A DNA stretch of 64,000 nt from Bacillota bacterium (lineage in GTDB: Bacteria > Bacillota_I > Bacilli_A > RF39 > UBA660): assembly GCA_023430885.1 (NCBI GenBank), contig JAEYYH010000034.1, positions 12,940 through 76,939 of the forward strand. Reading direction: 5' to 3'. The translations under genes and the position numbers were made by a program. Shown here piece by piece: positions 6,535 through 14,284 of the stretch; the first letter of the stretch is position 1, and every line of letters begins with the position of its first letter. The notes beneath the pieces were generated by a model. That model saw only the letters and a list, made by a program, of their open reading frames with translations, was not told where the DNA came from and did not search any database.

Positions 6535-8982
6535 GTGTTATATAAGAATACTATAAAGAAAATAAAAAAATCTTTTGGTAGATATCTGTCATTATCAATT
6601 ATTATATTTGTAGGAGTAGCATTTTATTCAGGTATTAAAATATCTAATCCTAGTATATTATCATTAGCAACTGATTATTATGATTCCCATGATTTAGCTG
6701 ATATAAAAATAGTTAGTAGTATGGGATTAGATGATAATGACGTAGAAGCATTAAATAATGTTGATAATGTGAAAGGTGTATATGCATCATATTCTGTCGA
6801 TGTACTTGATAATACTACTGATATTAGAGTACATTCAATTACAGATGTTAATAAGATTGAATTAGTATCTGGTGTAATGCCAACAGAAAATAGCGAGTGT
6901 TTAGCAGATAGTAGAAACTATAAGCTAGGTGATGTTATTAATATAGATAGTGACAGTATAAGTGAGCATAAATTAACTGTAGTAGGACTTATAAATTCAG
7001 TACTATATATATCTGAGAATTATGGCAATTCAACTATAGGTGATGGTACTTTAGATTCATTTATATTTGTCAATAAAGATATATTCAATTTAGATTATTA
7101 TACGGAAATATATGTCGATGTTGATAACACTTATAATTCATATACAAAAGAATATAACAATTATATTAGTGGTATTATAGATGATATTTCTATTATTACT
7201 AACGAAAGAGCCGAAAAGAGATACGATGAAATAATTCAGAGTGCTAAATCTGAAATGATAAAAGCAAATCCTTTACTTGCTAGTGATGAAGAATCTTTAA
7301 GAAACGCAGTTGAGCAATTAAAGTTAGTTAAGCCAGTATATAATGGGTTTGATAGAAATAGCGCAATAAATGGATATGAGAGATTGAATTTAGATGCTGA
7401 AAAAGTTGCTGTTTTAGCGAATATATTACCTTTGTTCTTTGTTTTGATTGTTATTTTAATGGCGTCAAATACAATGTTAAGAATGATTAATGAAGAAAGA
7501 AAAGAGCTTGGGACACTACTATCTTTAGGATATAGCAATATAAAAATAGTTAACACATATTTACTTTATGTATTTTCGGCAACTATCATCGGAACAGTGT
7601 TTGGCTATTTTGTAGGATGTTATACTATACCGGTTTTAGTATATGGAGCATTTCCATATATACTTCCAGCTTTTACAGTAAATTTAGATTCATCAATTTT
7701 TATAGTTTCAATGGCTGTTGGTTTAATTGCTATGGGATTTGTAACAATATATACTTGTTATAAAGATTTAGCTCAAACAGCAGCAAATCTACTTAGACCG
7801 GAACCTCCAAAAAATGGTAAAACAATATTTTTAGAAAAAATAAAATTTATCTGGTCAAAAATGACATTTACTTGGAAAATAACAATAAGAAATATGTTTA
7901 GATATAAAAGTAGAGTCTTTATGACTATATTCGGAATAGCAGGAACTACAGCTTTAATACTTTTAGGTTTTGGTATTAAAGATAGTATAAATGGTTTAGG
8001 CAGTATACAGTATAATAAAATATTTAAATATAAAAGTATGATTATATTCAATAATGAAGTTGATAGTGTTGATGAAGATTTAGAAAAATTATTTTCTAAT
8101 AACAATATTGAGGACTATACATTAATAAAACAATCATCAATAAAAGCTTATAGTAACGAAGAAGTTATGGATATATTATTAGTAGTGCCTGATGACATTG
8201 ATATGTTTAATACATATTATAATTTGACAAGTAGTCTAACAAAGACAAAAGTTGATTTAAAAGACAACCAAGTTATAATAACCAATAAAATAGCAGAATA
8301 TTTAAATGTAGACCGAGGTTCAAATATTACTTTGGAAATGGGTGGACTTAATTATAATTTTGAGGTTATAGATATAGTAGACAATTATTTATATAATTAT
8401 GTATATATGAGCAAAGATGTATATATTGACGTAATAAAAAAAGATCTAACTTATAATACAATCTTATCTAGTAGCACTAAAAATGAGGAAAGTTTAGTGA
8501 ACTTAATTAATTATAAAAATATTGTTAGCGTTGATTATACAGATGATATTATAAAAGAAAGCAATAATCTATTTAAAGGTTTAGATAGTATAATAATATT
8601 AATTATAGCTATAGCTGCTTTATTATCATTTATAGTCCTATATAATTTAACTTCTATAAACATAAGTGAAAGAACAAGAGAGGTAGCCACTTTAAAAGTA
8701 TTAGGTTTTAGTGACATGGAAACCAACGAATACATCTATAGAGAATCTCTATTATTATCCATAATAGGAGTGCTATTTGGATTAGTATTAGGATACATAT
8801 TACATATGCTTGTTATACCACTTTTTGAAGGAAATACTAGTACTTTTATTAAGGAAATAAAGTGGTATAGTTATATTTATGCTTCTTTAATATCTTTAAC
8901 ATTTATAATTATTATGCAAGTAGTTACCTACTTTAAATTAAAGAAAATAGATATGATAGCATCTTTAAAATCTGTGGAATAA
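6535..8982 (+). CDS. ABC transporter permease with two FtsX/MacB domains
   Basis: An approximately 815-residue permease. Residues 10-30 form a first membrane helix, followed by a large extracytoplasmic region. Three helices around 300-420 form an FtsX-fold block. A second N-terminal-type helix then appears (RNMFRYKSRVFMTIFGIAGT), a second external region, and a final three-helix FtsX block with the conserved REVATLKVLGFSDME. This is the fused, two-domain form typical of Firmicutes 'putative ABC transport system permease' proteins linked to peptide, lipoprotein or antibiotic export. I chose the GTG at 6535 (GGTGA upstream); an ATG at 6514 inside the ATPase gene is possible. Substrate unknown. 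Confidence 0.88.
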   Translation: MLYKNTIKKIKKSFGRYLSLSIIIFVGVAFYSGIKISNPSILSLATDYYDSHDLADIKIVSSMGLDDNDVEALNNVDNVKGVYASYSVDVLDNTTDIRVHSITDVNKIELVSGVMPTENSECLADSRNYKLGDVINIDSDSISEHKLTVVGLINSVLYISENYGNSTIGDGTLDSFIFVNKDIFNLDYYTEIYVDVDNTYNSYTKEYNNYISGIIDDISIITNERAEKRYDEIIQSAKSEMIKANPLLASDEESLRNAVEQLKLVKPVYNGFDRNSAINGYERLNLDAEKVAVLANILPLFFVLIVILMASNTMLRMINEERKELGTLLSLGYSNIKIVNTYLLYVFSATIIGTVFGYFVGCYTIPVLVYGAFPYILPAFTVNLDSSIFIVSMAVGLIAMGFVTIYTCYKDLAQTAANLLRPEPPKNGKTIFLEKIKFIWSKMTFTWKITIRNMFRYKSRVFMTIFGIAGTTALILLGFGIKDSINGLGSIQYNKIFKYKSMIIFNNEVDSVDEDLEKLFSNNNIEDYTLIKQSSIKAYSNEEVMDILLVVPDDIDMFNTYYNLTSSLTKTKVDLKDNQVIITNKIAEYLNVDRGSNITLEMGGLNYNFEVIDIVDNYLYNYVYMSKDVYIDVIKKDLTYNTILSSSTKNEESLVNLINYKNIVSVDYTDDIIKESNNLFKGLDSIIILIIAIAALLSFIVLYNLTSINISERTREVATLKVLGFSDMETNEYIYRESLLLSIIGVLFGLVLGYILHMLVIPLFEGNTSTFIKEIKWYSYIYASLISLTFIIIMQVVTYFKLKKIDMIASLKSVE

Positions 8983-9017
8983 AATATTATTATTTTTTTC
9001 ATCCACTTGTTATATTA

Positions 9018-9042
9018 ACTCTTGTAATACAAGAGTTTTTTT
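9018..9042 (+). terminator. Terminator of the ABC exporter operon
   Basis: ACTCTTGT-aat-ACAAGAGT perfect 8-bp stem followed by seven T. Nearly identical to the tRNA operon terminator at 4752. Confidence 0.88.
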
Positions 9043-9116
9043 GTCGATTGGTGGTATTTTTATAAAAAGTAAGTTAATAATTATTTTGTGTTATAATTAT
9101 AATAGTGGTGATCTAA

Positions 9117-9794
9117 ATGATAACAAATAAAATATATAAAGATGAAAATGAAATGATTGAAGAAAATAAAACTATTCAAAAGCAAGCTTTAAAAGATTTA
9201 CAAAATGCAGATGCCGACTGGAAGAAAAGTAGAAAAAAGAAAATAATAATATGGGTATCTTGCATTATAACAATATTTGTAATATTCAAAATTTTTGTTG
9301 GCGAAATTATTTTAGAAAATATAGCATCTTATAATAAAAATAGATGGTACATTGTTAAGATAAACAATGAGTCAACTACTGTACATGTCGATGAGAAACA
9401 ATATACTACTATTATTCCTTTTATGGTGAGATTGAAATCGATAAGTACTGCAAACTTTTATGGCGATGATCCGAGCATTAGCGAGATTCAAGTCAATAAG
9501 GGTGACGATATTAATATGACAATTGAATCATATACTTGCTCATATGAGGCTTATGATATGCAAATGCCATGTAATTCTGATAAGGAAAAACTAATAAAAA
9601 CGATTACAAATGATACGACTTATAATTTATTTATAAGGCGTAATAAACACCAAGAAGTTATGTATGATGGTGTTTTAATTAATGATATAAGTAAGTATTT
9701 TCCTGAAAATGGTGGTTACTTCGTTTATATTACAGGAAACTATAAGAATGTTGTATCTTATATAAGTTTTATTGTTAATGTTGTTGAAGAGTAA
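9117..9794 (+). CDS. Membrane-anchored hypothetical protein with external Cys-containing domain
   Basis: A 225-residue protein with a charged N-terminal cytoplasmic segment of about 40 residues ending in KKSRKKK, one transmembrane helix (about residues 43-65) and an external domain of about 155 residues that is rich in Thr/Asn and beta-prone. Two cysteines (YTCSYEA and MPCNSD) could form a disulfide. No family recognised. TATAAT at 9092-9097 lies only 19 nt before the ATG, with GTGGTGAT between. It stands alone between the ABC operon and the Imm5 pair. Confidence 0.6.
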   Translation: MITNKIYKDENEMIEENKTIQKQALKDLQNADADWKKSRKKKIIIWVSCIITIFVIFKIFVGEIILENIASYNKNRWYIVKINNESTTVHVDEKQYTTIIPFMVRLKSISTANFYGDDPSISEIQVNKGDDINMTIESYTCSYEAYDMQMPCNSDKEKLIKTITNDTTYNLFIRRNKHQEVMYDGVLINDISKYFPENGGYFVYITGNYKNVVSYISFIVNVVEE

Positions 9795-9991
9795 ATAGAA
9801 ACAACTAAATAATGGATGTTATTAATTTATAATAATTGTAATATAATATCTTGTAATAAAATAATATTACTATTTCATATTAGTTAATAAAACGTTATTA
9901 ATATAATAATTACTTAGTTGTTGCCAAATAAAATATATGCTATAATTCAGTTAGTAGTAAAAAAGAGTTAAAACTTAAGAAGGATGGTTAT
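9795..9991. repeat. Intergenic region with inverted and direct repeats
   Basis: ACAACTAA (9801-9808) and TTAGTTGT (9914-9921) form an inverted pair. Inside them a near-identical direct repeat GTTATTAAT(T)TATAATAATT occurs at 9818-9838 and 9894-9912. The right part carries the promoter of the downstream gene. No ORF seen. Confidence 0.45.
9918..9946 (+). promoter_or_regulatory. Promoter of the Imm5-like gene pair
   Basis: TTGTTG (9918-9923), 17-nt spacer, TATAAT (9941-9946) with extended -10 TGC. Confidence 0.6.
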
Positions 9992-10732
9992 ATGAACGAA
10001 GTTTGGACTTCACTAGACGAAAAAAATAATTTTATTAGAAGAAGTAATGAATCAAATTGCAATATAGAAGTAATCGTAGACAAAATAGCTTTAATAAGCA
10101 AGACTCCTACACTTGCAAATATCGAACAAATATGTAGGAATAAAGCTTATAAGTTAGATGAAGAATTTGAAAAGCAAGGCATGGAGATGTTTAACCCACA
10201 CGGAAATATTGCTAGATGTATACGTAATGATTTATCCTCTTTTACTGAAGATGGAACAAAAGAGTTAGGAAAAATAGTTAATGCTTTATCTTTAACTTAT
10301 CCGGCTTTTATGACTTCTTCAAATGTATTTACAAGTAAATTATTTTCAATTATATGCAAGAATTATAGAGAGTTATGTTCTAGAGCACAAAATTATACTA
10401 TAAAAGATAATTTACATCGTGTATTGTTTGATTTTTATCGAGATAATCGATATTGGATTTTTGTGCCTGGTAGTTATATACAAAGTTGGGAAGAACAAAA
10501 AAAAGAATTGATACAGTTAGGCTATGGAGACTTTTTAATTGAAAATGAAGAAAGTATTTTAAAGTTAATTAAAATGCAAGAGGAAAAATCAAAAGCATTT
10601 GCTTTAAAAAAACATAATGGAACTGAACAAGAATTAACCGATGAGGAATTAGCAACTGAACTTACTAGATTATCTAAAGAAAAAGAAGATTTAGAAGCAA
10701 AATATACTGATGAAAAAATGATGACTAGATAG
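9992..10732 (+). CDS. Hypothetical protein upstream of Imm5-like gene
   Basis: A 246-residue soluble protein that I do not recognise. AAGGATGG precedes the ATG. The first 170 residues look mostly helical with several aromatic residues (FYRDNRYWIF) and an NPHGNIARCIRND segment. The last 50 residues are highly charged and likely coiled coil (ELTDEELATELTRLSKEKED). No membrane segment or signal. It lies 25 nt upstream of the Imm5-like gene and shares its promoter, so the two are probably one operon and may act together. Confidence 0.6.
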   Translation: MNEVWTSLDEKNNFIRRSNESNCNIEVIVDKIALISKTPTLANIEQICRNKAYKLDEEFEKQGMEMFNPHGNIARCIRNDLSSFTEDGTKELGKIVNALSLTYPAFMTSSNVFTSKLFSIICKNYRELCSRAQNYTIKDNLHRVLFDFYRDNRYWIFVPGSYIQSWEEQKKELIQLGYGDFLIENEESILKLIKMQEEKSKAFALKKHNGTEQELTDEELATELTRLSKEKEDLEAKYTDEKMMTR

Positions 10733-10757
10733 TTTTTAGAGAATATATAGGTGAAAT

Positions 10758-11246
10758 ATGAAAAAATTAAGAAAAATGCTAGGTAAATATGATGATGAAC
10801 ACATTGTTGAATTAATGAAGCTAATTGAAACACAAAGCAAGGAAACTATTGCTAATTGGTGCATGGATTATGCTGAGCAATTTATTTTACCAATATATGA
10901 AAAATATTATCCAAATGATCATAGACCCAAAATGGCATTAGATGCTTCCCGTGATTGGTTTAAAGGTTTAAAAAAATTGCCGGAAGTAAAAGATATTATA
11001 TTAAATTCATGTCATCAAGCAGCACGTGAAGCAGAAGGTAATCCTGCTGCTCAAGCAGCTGCAAGAACACTTGGACAAGCAGCAGCTTGCTTTCATACCC
11101 CAACACATTCATTAGGTTTAGCATTTTATGGTGGAGCAGCAATAGCTTATGATAAAATAGGCCTTGATGCTACTAATGAAGAATATGAAAAAATAGCCCG
11201 TGAAGAAGTCATTAGAATGACAGAGGCTCTAAAAAAGTTGCAGTAG
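10758..11246 (+). CDS. Imm5-like putative immunity protein
   Basis: A 162-residue protein. The central part has the layout of the Imm5 family (PF14423): a DHRPKMALDASRDW motif near residue 53, an alanine-rich REAEGNPAAQAAARTLGQAA segment near 95, then ACFHTPTHSLGLAFYGGAA. Members were named as immunity proteins of polymorphic toxin systems, though many occur without a toxin (established for the family). Here no toxin gene, secretion tag or repeat cassette is visible nearby. It is cotranscribed with the unknown 246-residue protein before it. Family call by motif pattern; toxin target unknown. Confidence 0.72.
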   Translation: MKKLRKMLGKYDDEHIVELMKLIETQSKETIANWCMDYAEQFILPIYEKYYPNDHRPKMALDASRDWFKGLKKLPEVKDIILNSCHQAAREAEGNPAAQAAARTLGQAAACFHTPTHSLGLAFYGGAAIAYDKIGLDATNEEYEKIAREEVIRMTEALKKLQ

Positions 11247-11305
11247 CAAATGAACCGAATAAAGCAAAACTAAAATGGTATTGTTAAAAATTATAATATT
11301 TTTTT

Positions 11306-11337
11306 AAAAGAACTCTTTTTTATAAAGAGTTCTTTTT
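11306..11337 (+). terminator. Terminator of the Imm5-like operon
   Basis: AAAAGAACTCTTT / AAAGAGTTCTTTT perfect stem with a loop of about 5 nt and T run. Confidence 0.88.
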
Positions 11338-11370
11338 ATATATGATTATAATTGTTTTTTTAAATTAGAG

Positions 11371-11377
11371 CATACTA
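11371..11377 (+). promoter_or_regulatory. Forespore-sigma-like -10 (CATACTA) before sspF
   Basis: CATACTA matches the -10 consensus of SigF/SigG promoters and lies 34 nt before the start of sspF. No clean -35 of that class is visible, so this is suggestive only. Confidence 0.35.
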
Positions 11378-11411
11378 TTTATGTACGTAAATATGAAGGA
11401 GGTTTGTTAAT

Positions 11412-11573
11412 ATGAGTAAAGGTATTATGTCAGATAATTTAAAAGAAGAGATTGCACGTGAATTAGGTGTGTACGATATAGTGAAAAACGAAGGTTGGGG
11501 TTCTGTATCATCAAAAAACTGTGGTAATATAGTAAAAAAGGCAATCGAAAAAGCAAACGGAAATTATAGATAA
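11412..11573 (+). CDS. sspF: Small acid-soluble spore protein, SspF-like
   Basis: A 53-residue protein. It opens MSKGIMSDNLKEEIARELG, then YDIVKNEGWGSVSSKNCGNI, and ends VKKAIEKA. This is the SspF branch of alpha/beta-type SASPs (known relatives: IMSD.FKEE.AK.LG.YD.V...GWG.I..RDAGNMVKRAIE.AE). Such proteins coat and protect spore DNA in the forespore. GGAGG at 11399-11403 gives a strong Shine-Dalgarno, and a terminator follows. A CATACTA box upstream would suit forespore sigma factors. The alanine of the usual RDAGN motif is cysteine here. Being monocistronic fits the family. Confidence 0.88.
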   Translation: MSKGIMSDNLKEEIARELGVYDIVKNEGWGSVSSKNCGNIVKKAIEKANGNYR

Positions 11574-11580
11574 ACGTACA

Positions 11581-11611
11581 AAAAGCAGAGATTAATTCTT
11601 TGCTTTTTTAT
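11581..11611 (+). terminator. Terminator of sspF
   Basis: AAAAGCAGAGA / TTCTTTGCTTTT stem (one G.U) with a short loop and T run. Confidence 0.75.
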
Positions 11612-11623
11612 AATAAAATTTAT

Positions 11624-11816
11624 AAAACAAAAAAACAATCATACGACTGTTCTTTATTAATTACATTTTTACAATTTCCAAATACTATTTATATTCTTTA
11701 TACAGGTATCCTACTCAATTTCATTACTTTATTAGTTCCATACGTATTTTACATTATATACTATTATAATCAATAACCTAAAGATTAATAGCATATCGAT
11801 ACTATTTTGCTTCAGT
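11624..11816 (-). ncRNA. Candidate small RNA (about 190 nt), minus strand
   Basis: The minus strand carries a near-ideal promoter at 11851-11823 and, about 190 nt after the expected start, a terminator (AACAGTC-gtat-GATTGTT plus T run, 11651-11624). Between them no ORF longer than about ten codons exists, and none has a Shine-Dalgarno. Near the 5' end a hairpin AATAGTAT-cgat-ATGCTATT can form. No known RNA family recognised. Prediction from signals only. Confidence 0.4.
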
Positions 11817-11822
11817 GAAAGT

Positions 11823-11851
11823 ATTATAGCATGTAATTGATTAAATAGCAA
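11823..11851 (-). promoter_or_regulatory. Minus-strand promoter of candidate small RNA
   Basis: Read on the minus strand: TTGCTA (11851-11846), 17-nt spacer, TATAAT (11828-11823), with extended -10 TGC. No gene follows it. Confidence 0.6.
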
Positions 11852-11932
11852 ATCGAATGTTATAAAATGGATATAAGCAAATTAATATGTTTTATATATA
11901 GCATGCATGGTATAATTAGTAGAGGTGATTAG

Positions 11933-12487
11933 ATGGTAATAGGGATAGATATAGATGACACAATAACTAATTCAAGTGAACTAATTATGGAATATGCTAA
12001 GAGATTCTTTGAATCAGATGATATAAATATAGTAAATGATATATTACGAGCTCCAAAAATTGAAGGAAAATTACTTGAATTTTATCATAAGTATTTACCT
12101 GAAATGATAGAAAGATACACGGTAAAAGAAAATGCTGTAGAAGTAATTAATAGACTGAAAGAAAACGGCTTTAAAATAATAATTATTACTGCAAGAGGTT
12201 ATACGATAACACAAGGTAATTTAGATATTATAACAATTGATTATTTTAATAAGCATGGTATTATGGCTGATGAAATAATTTTCAAAACAATAAATAAAAA
12301 ACAAACTTGTGTTGAAAAGAATATTAAATTAATGATTGATGATTCAATAAAAGTATTAGAAGATTTAAAAGATACTGAAATAGAGCCAATTTTATTTGAT
12401 TCAATTGTTAATAAAAATATAAATACCGATATTAAAAGGGTTAATAGTTGGTTAGAATTAGAAAAATATATTTTAGAAATGGACTAA
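11933..12487 (+). CDS. HAD-family 5'-nucleotidase-like hydrolase (NT5C type)
   Basis: A 184-residue HAD-superfamily phosphohydrolase. Motif I is DIDDTIT at residues 5-11 (nucleophile and general-acid Asp), motif II is IIITAR near 82, and motif IV is IKLMIDDSIKVL near 134. The DxDDT..T form and size match the 5'(3')-deoxyribonucleotidase (NT5C) group acting on nucleoside monophosphates. The substrate is inferred from the family, not from sequence detail. GAGGTGATTAG precedes the ATG, and TATAAT (11911-11916) is 16 nt upstream, so the 5' UTR is minimal. Confidence 0.78.
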   Translation: MVIGIDIDDTITNSSELIMEYAKRFFESDDINIVNDILRAPKIEGKLLEFYHKYLPEMIERYTVKENAVEVINRLKENGFKIIIITARGYTITQGNLDIITIDYFNKHGIMADEIIFKTINKKQTCVEKNIKLMIDDSIKVLEDLKDTEIEPILFDSIVNKNINTDIKRVNSWLELEKYILEMD

Positions 12488-12666
12488 AGTTAGTCTTATG
12501 AAAAACTTATAAAAACATATATTTAGTTATTCTGTTTTTAATTTGTTTTTTATGAGATTATTTTTTTGTCAGAAAATGAAGAAAGTTTACTTTATGGTTA
12601 TGTTAAAATTATTTAACATATGCTATAATTATATTTATAATAGGACTAGTATATTGGAGGAGTATT

Positions 12667-13032
12667 ATGAAAATATTTTTAGCGGATGATAAAAGAATAA
12701 ATAAATATAATTTACCGACGAAAATCGAAGAATATTTTTTAATTACGTATAAAGATATTGAAGGGCTTGATGATCATTCAATTACAATTGAAGCAGGATC
12801 TGGCAATTTAAAATTAAAAAGTAATGGTGATGTAAATGTAGTAAGTAATAAGGGAATATCTTATGAATGTATTCTTACTGATTATTGTTATTCTCATTTA
12901 AAAATAAATGGTCAAAAAGATAATAATATTTTATTCACAACTCCAACTCAAGAAGAAAAATTATATAAAATTGATTATATAAATTTAAATAAAATAAGAT
13001 TTGATGAAAATGGTTTTATAGTACAAGAATAG
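12667..13032 (+). CDS. Hypothetical protein, beta-rich, unknown
   Basis: A 121-residue soluble protein with a strong Shine-Dalgarno (GGAGGAG) and an extended -10 (TGCTATAAT, ending 12629) upstream. The sequence is rich in alternating hydrophobic residues: ITIEAGSGNLKLKSNGDVNV looks like consecutive beta strands with turns. I do not recognise a family. A clear terminator follows, so it is a monocistronic gene. No signal peptide or membrane segment. Confidence 0.55.
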   Translation: MKIFLADDKRINKYNLPTKIEEYFLITYKDIEGLDDHSITIEAGSGNLKLKSNGDVNVVSNKGISYECILTDYCYSHLKINGQKDNNILFTTPTQEEKLYKIDYINLNKIRFDENGFIVQE

Positions 13033-13055
13033 ACATAATATTTTATGTCTTTTTA
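13031..13055 (+). terminator. Terminator after 12667-13032
   Basis: AGACATA-atattt-TATGTCT stem followed by a short T run. Confidence 0.7.
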
Positions 13056-13185
13056 TGTATTATTAATGTGCGTAAATTGTTTCAAACAATTATTTAATTA
13101 TTCTTAACAATTGCTAAATAAAAAGTTAAAATTATATATATTATTAACACGTTATAGTATAATTAAAACAGATGGGAGAATATAA

Positions 13186-13662
13186 ATGAAAATAGGAATT
13201 ATTGTTTATTCGCAAACTGGAAATACATATTCAGTAGCTTTAAAAATGCAAGAGGCACTTGTGAAAAAAGGACATAGTGTAGATATTGAAAAAATAGAGG
13301 CAATAAGAGATGCTAAACAACCTTCTATAAATATTAAGTTGACTAAAATACCTGATGTAGAAAAATTTGATGGAATAATTTTTGCTACATTTGTAGAAGC
13401 GTTTTGCTTATGCCCAGTTATGGATGAATACTTAAAACAATTAAGGTCACTAAAGGATAAAAAAGTTGCACTTTTTGTTACTCAATTTTTTCCATATCCG
13501 TGGATGGGCGGAAATCATGCTATTAAACAGATGAAAAAGAATTGTATATTAAAAGATAATAACATAACTCAAGTAGGAGTTGTTAATTGGAAAAATAAAA
13601 AACGCGGAAAAATTATTAATAGTTTAACTGAACAATTTACGGATTATTTTAATAAAGAATAA
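13186..13662 (+). CDS. Flavodoxin-family protein
   Basis: A 158-residue flavodoxin-fold protein, expected to bind FMN and carry electrons or act as a small quinone/flavin reductase. Residues 8-13 SQTGNT form the FMN phosphate loop after the first strand KIGIIVY. A second strand FDGIIFATFVEA and a third KVALFVTQFFPYPWMGG give the usual alternating fold. An aromatic residue following the third strand could stack on the flavin. It is a single gene with AGATGGGAG upstream. It sits beside a Cu/Zn SOD gene, but with no shared promoter signal. Confidence 0.8.
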   Translation: MKIGIIVYSQTGNTYSVALKMQEALVKKGHSVDIEKIEAIRDAKQPSINIKLTKIPDVEKFDGIIFATFVEAFCLCPVMDEYLKQLRSLKDKKVALFVTQFFPYPWMGGNHAIKQMKKNCILKDNNITQVGVVNWKNKKRGKIINSLTEQFTDYFNKE

Positions 13663-13725
13663 TTATTATTACCTATATTTATGCACATATAAAAAAACAA
13701 TGTGTATTATATAATGGTGATGATA

Positions 13726-14190
13726 ATGGATCAAAATACTAATTATAAAGGAGTTTATGCTAATATAGAAGGCAATGAAGCGGTTCCTGATTTAAAGGGA
13801 GTAATGTTTCTATATCCATATAATAATGGAACAATAGTTGAGATAGAAGTAATAAATATGCCAAAGGATGATTCTCATCCTTATGCTCTCCATATACATG
13901 AAGGAAATAGTTGTGATGATAATGATTTTGAATCAGCAAAAGGTCATTACAATCCAAAAAATCAGCCTCATCCAATGCATGCTGGAGATTTACCACCGTT
14001 GTTTTCAAATGACGGATATAGTTATATGCGATTATATACGAATAAATTCACTCCAGAACAAGTAATTGGAAGAACTGTTATAATTCATAATGGAGCGGAC
14101 AATTTTAAAACGCAACCATCAGGAAACAGTGGTGCAAAAATGGCTTGTGGTGTAATTGTAAACTCAAATAACAATAGATTCTATAATTAA
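13726..14190 (+). CDS. Cu/Zn superoxide dismutase family protein, no signal peptide
   Basis: A 154-residue protein of the Cu/Zn SOD family (2 superoxide to H2O2 and O2). Copper and zinc ligands are visible: LHIHEG, then KGHYNP and HPMHAGDLP, the later Asp of the zinc site, and VIIHNGADNFKTQPSGNSG. The ACGVIV end supplies the disulfide cysteine partnered with that in EGNSC. Bacterial enzymes are usually exported; this one has no signal peptide or lipobox. GGTGA at 13716-13720 supports the ATG at 13726; in-frame upstream ATGs exist from 13702. A terminator follows. Confidence 0.88.
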   Translation: MDQNTNYKGVYANIEGNEAVPDLKGVMFLYPYNNGTIVEIEVINMPKDDSHPYALHIHEGNSCDDNDFESAKGHYNPKNQPHPMHAGDLPPLFSNDGYSYMRLYTNKFTPEQVIGRTVIIHNGADNFKTQPSGNSGAKMACGVIVNSNNNRFYN

Positions 14191-14203
14191 TTTATATATT
14201 TAT

Positions 14204-14229
14204 AAACTCTTTTATATAAGAGTTTTTTT
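14204..14229 (+). terminator. Terminator of the SOD gene
   Basis: AAACTCTT / AAGAGTTT hairpin with 6-nt loop and T run. Confidence 0.82.
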
Positions 14230-14284
14230 ATTTAGATAGTAAATAATAGTGTGATATAATTAAATAAAGTAGAGGAGTAGTTTT

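Larger units (their letters stand above)
11574..11932. other. Gene-free stretch between sspF and the HAD nucleotidase
   Basis: About 360 bp without a supported ORF. It holds the sspF terminator, a minus-strand promoter and terminator that bracket a possible small RNA, and on the plus strand the TATAAT (11911-11916) of the next gene. Confidence 0.6.

Noticed and set aside
9117..9794. Membrane protein as an ABC-exporter accessory
   Set aside because: A strong terminator and a separate promoter lie between it and the exporter; no sequence sign of a link.
9992..11246. Polymorphic toxin locus
   Set aside because: No large secreted toxin, repeat array or secretion gene beside the Imm5-like gene; reported only as an orphan.
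13760..14065. ORFs on both strands inside the SOD gene
   Set aside because: Overlap the SOD frame with all its metal ligands; no start signals.
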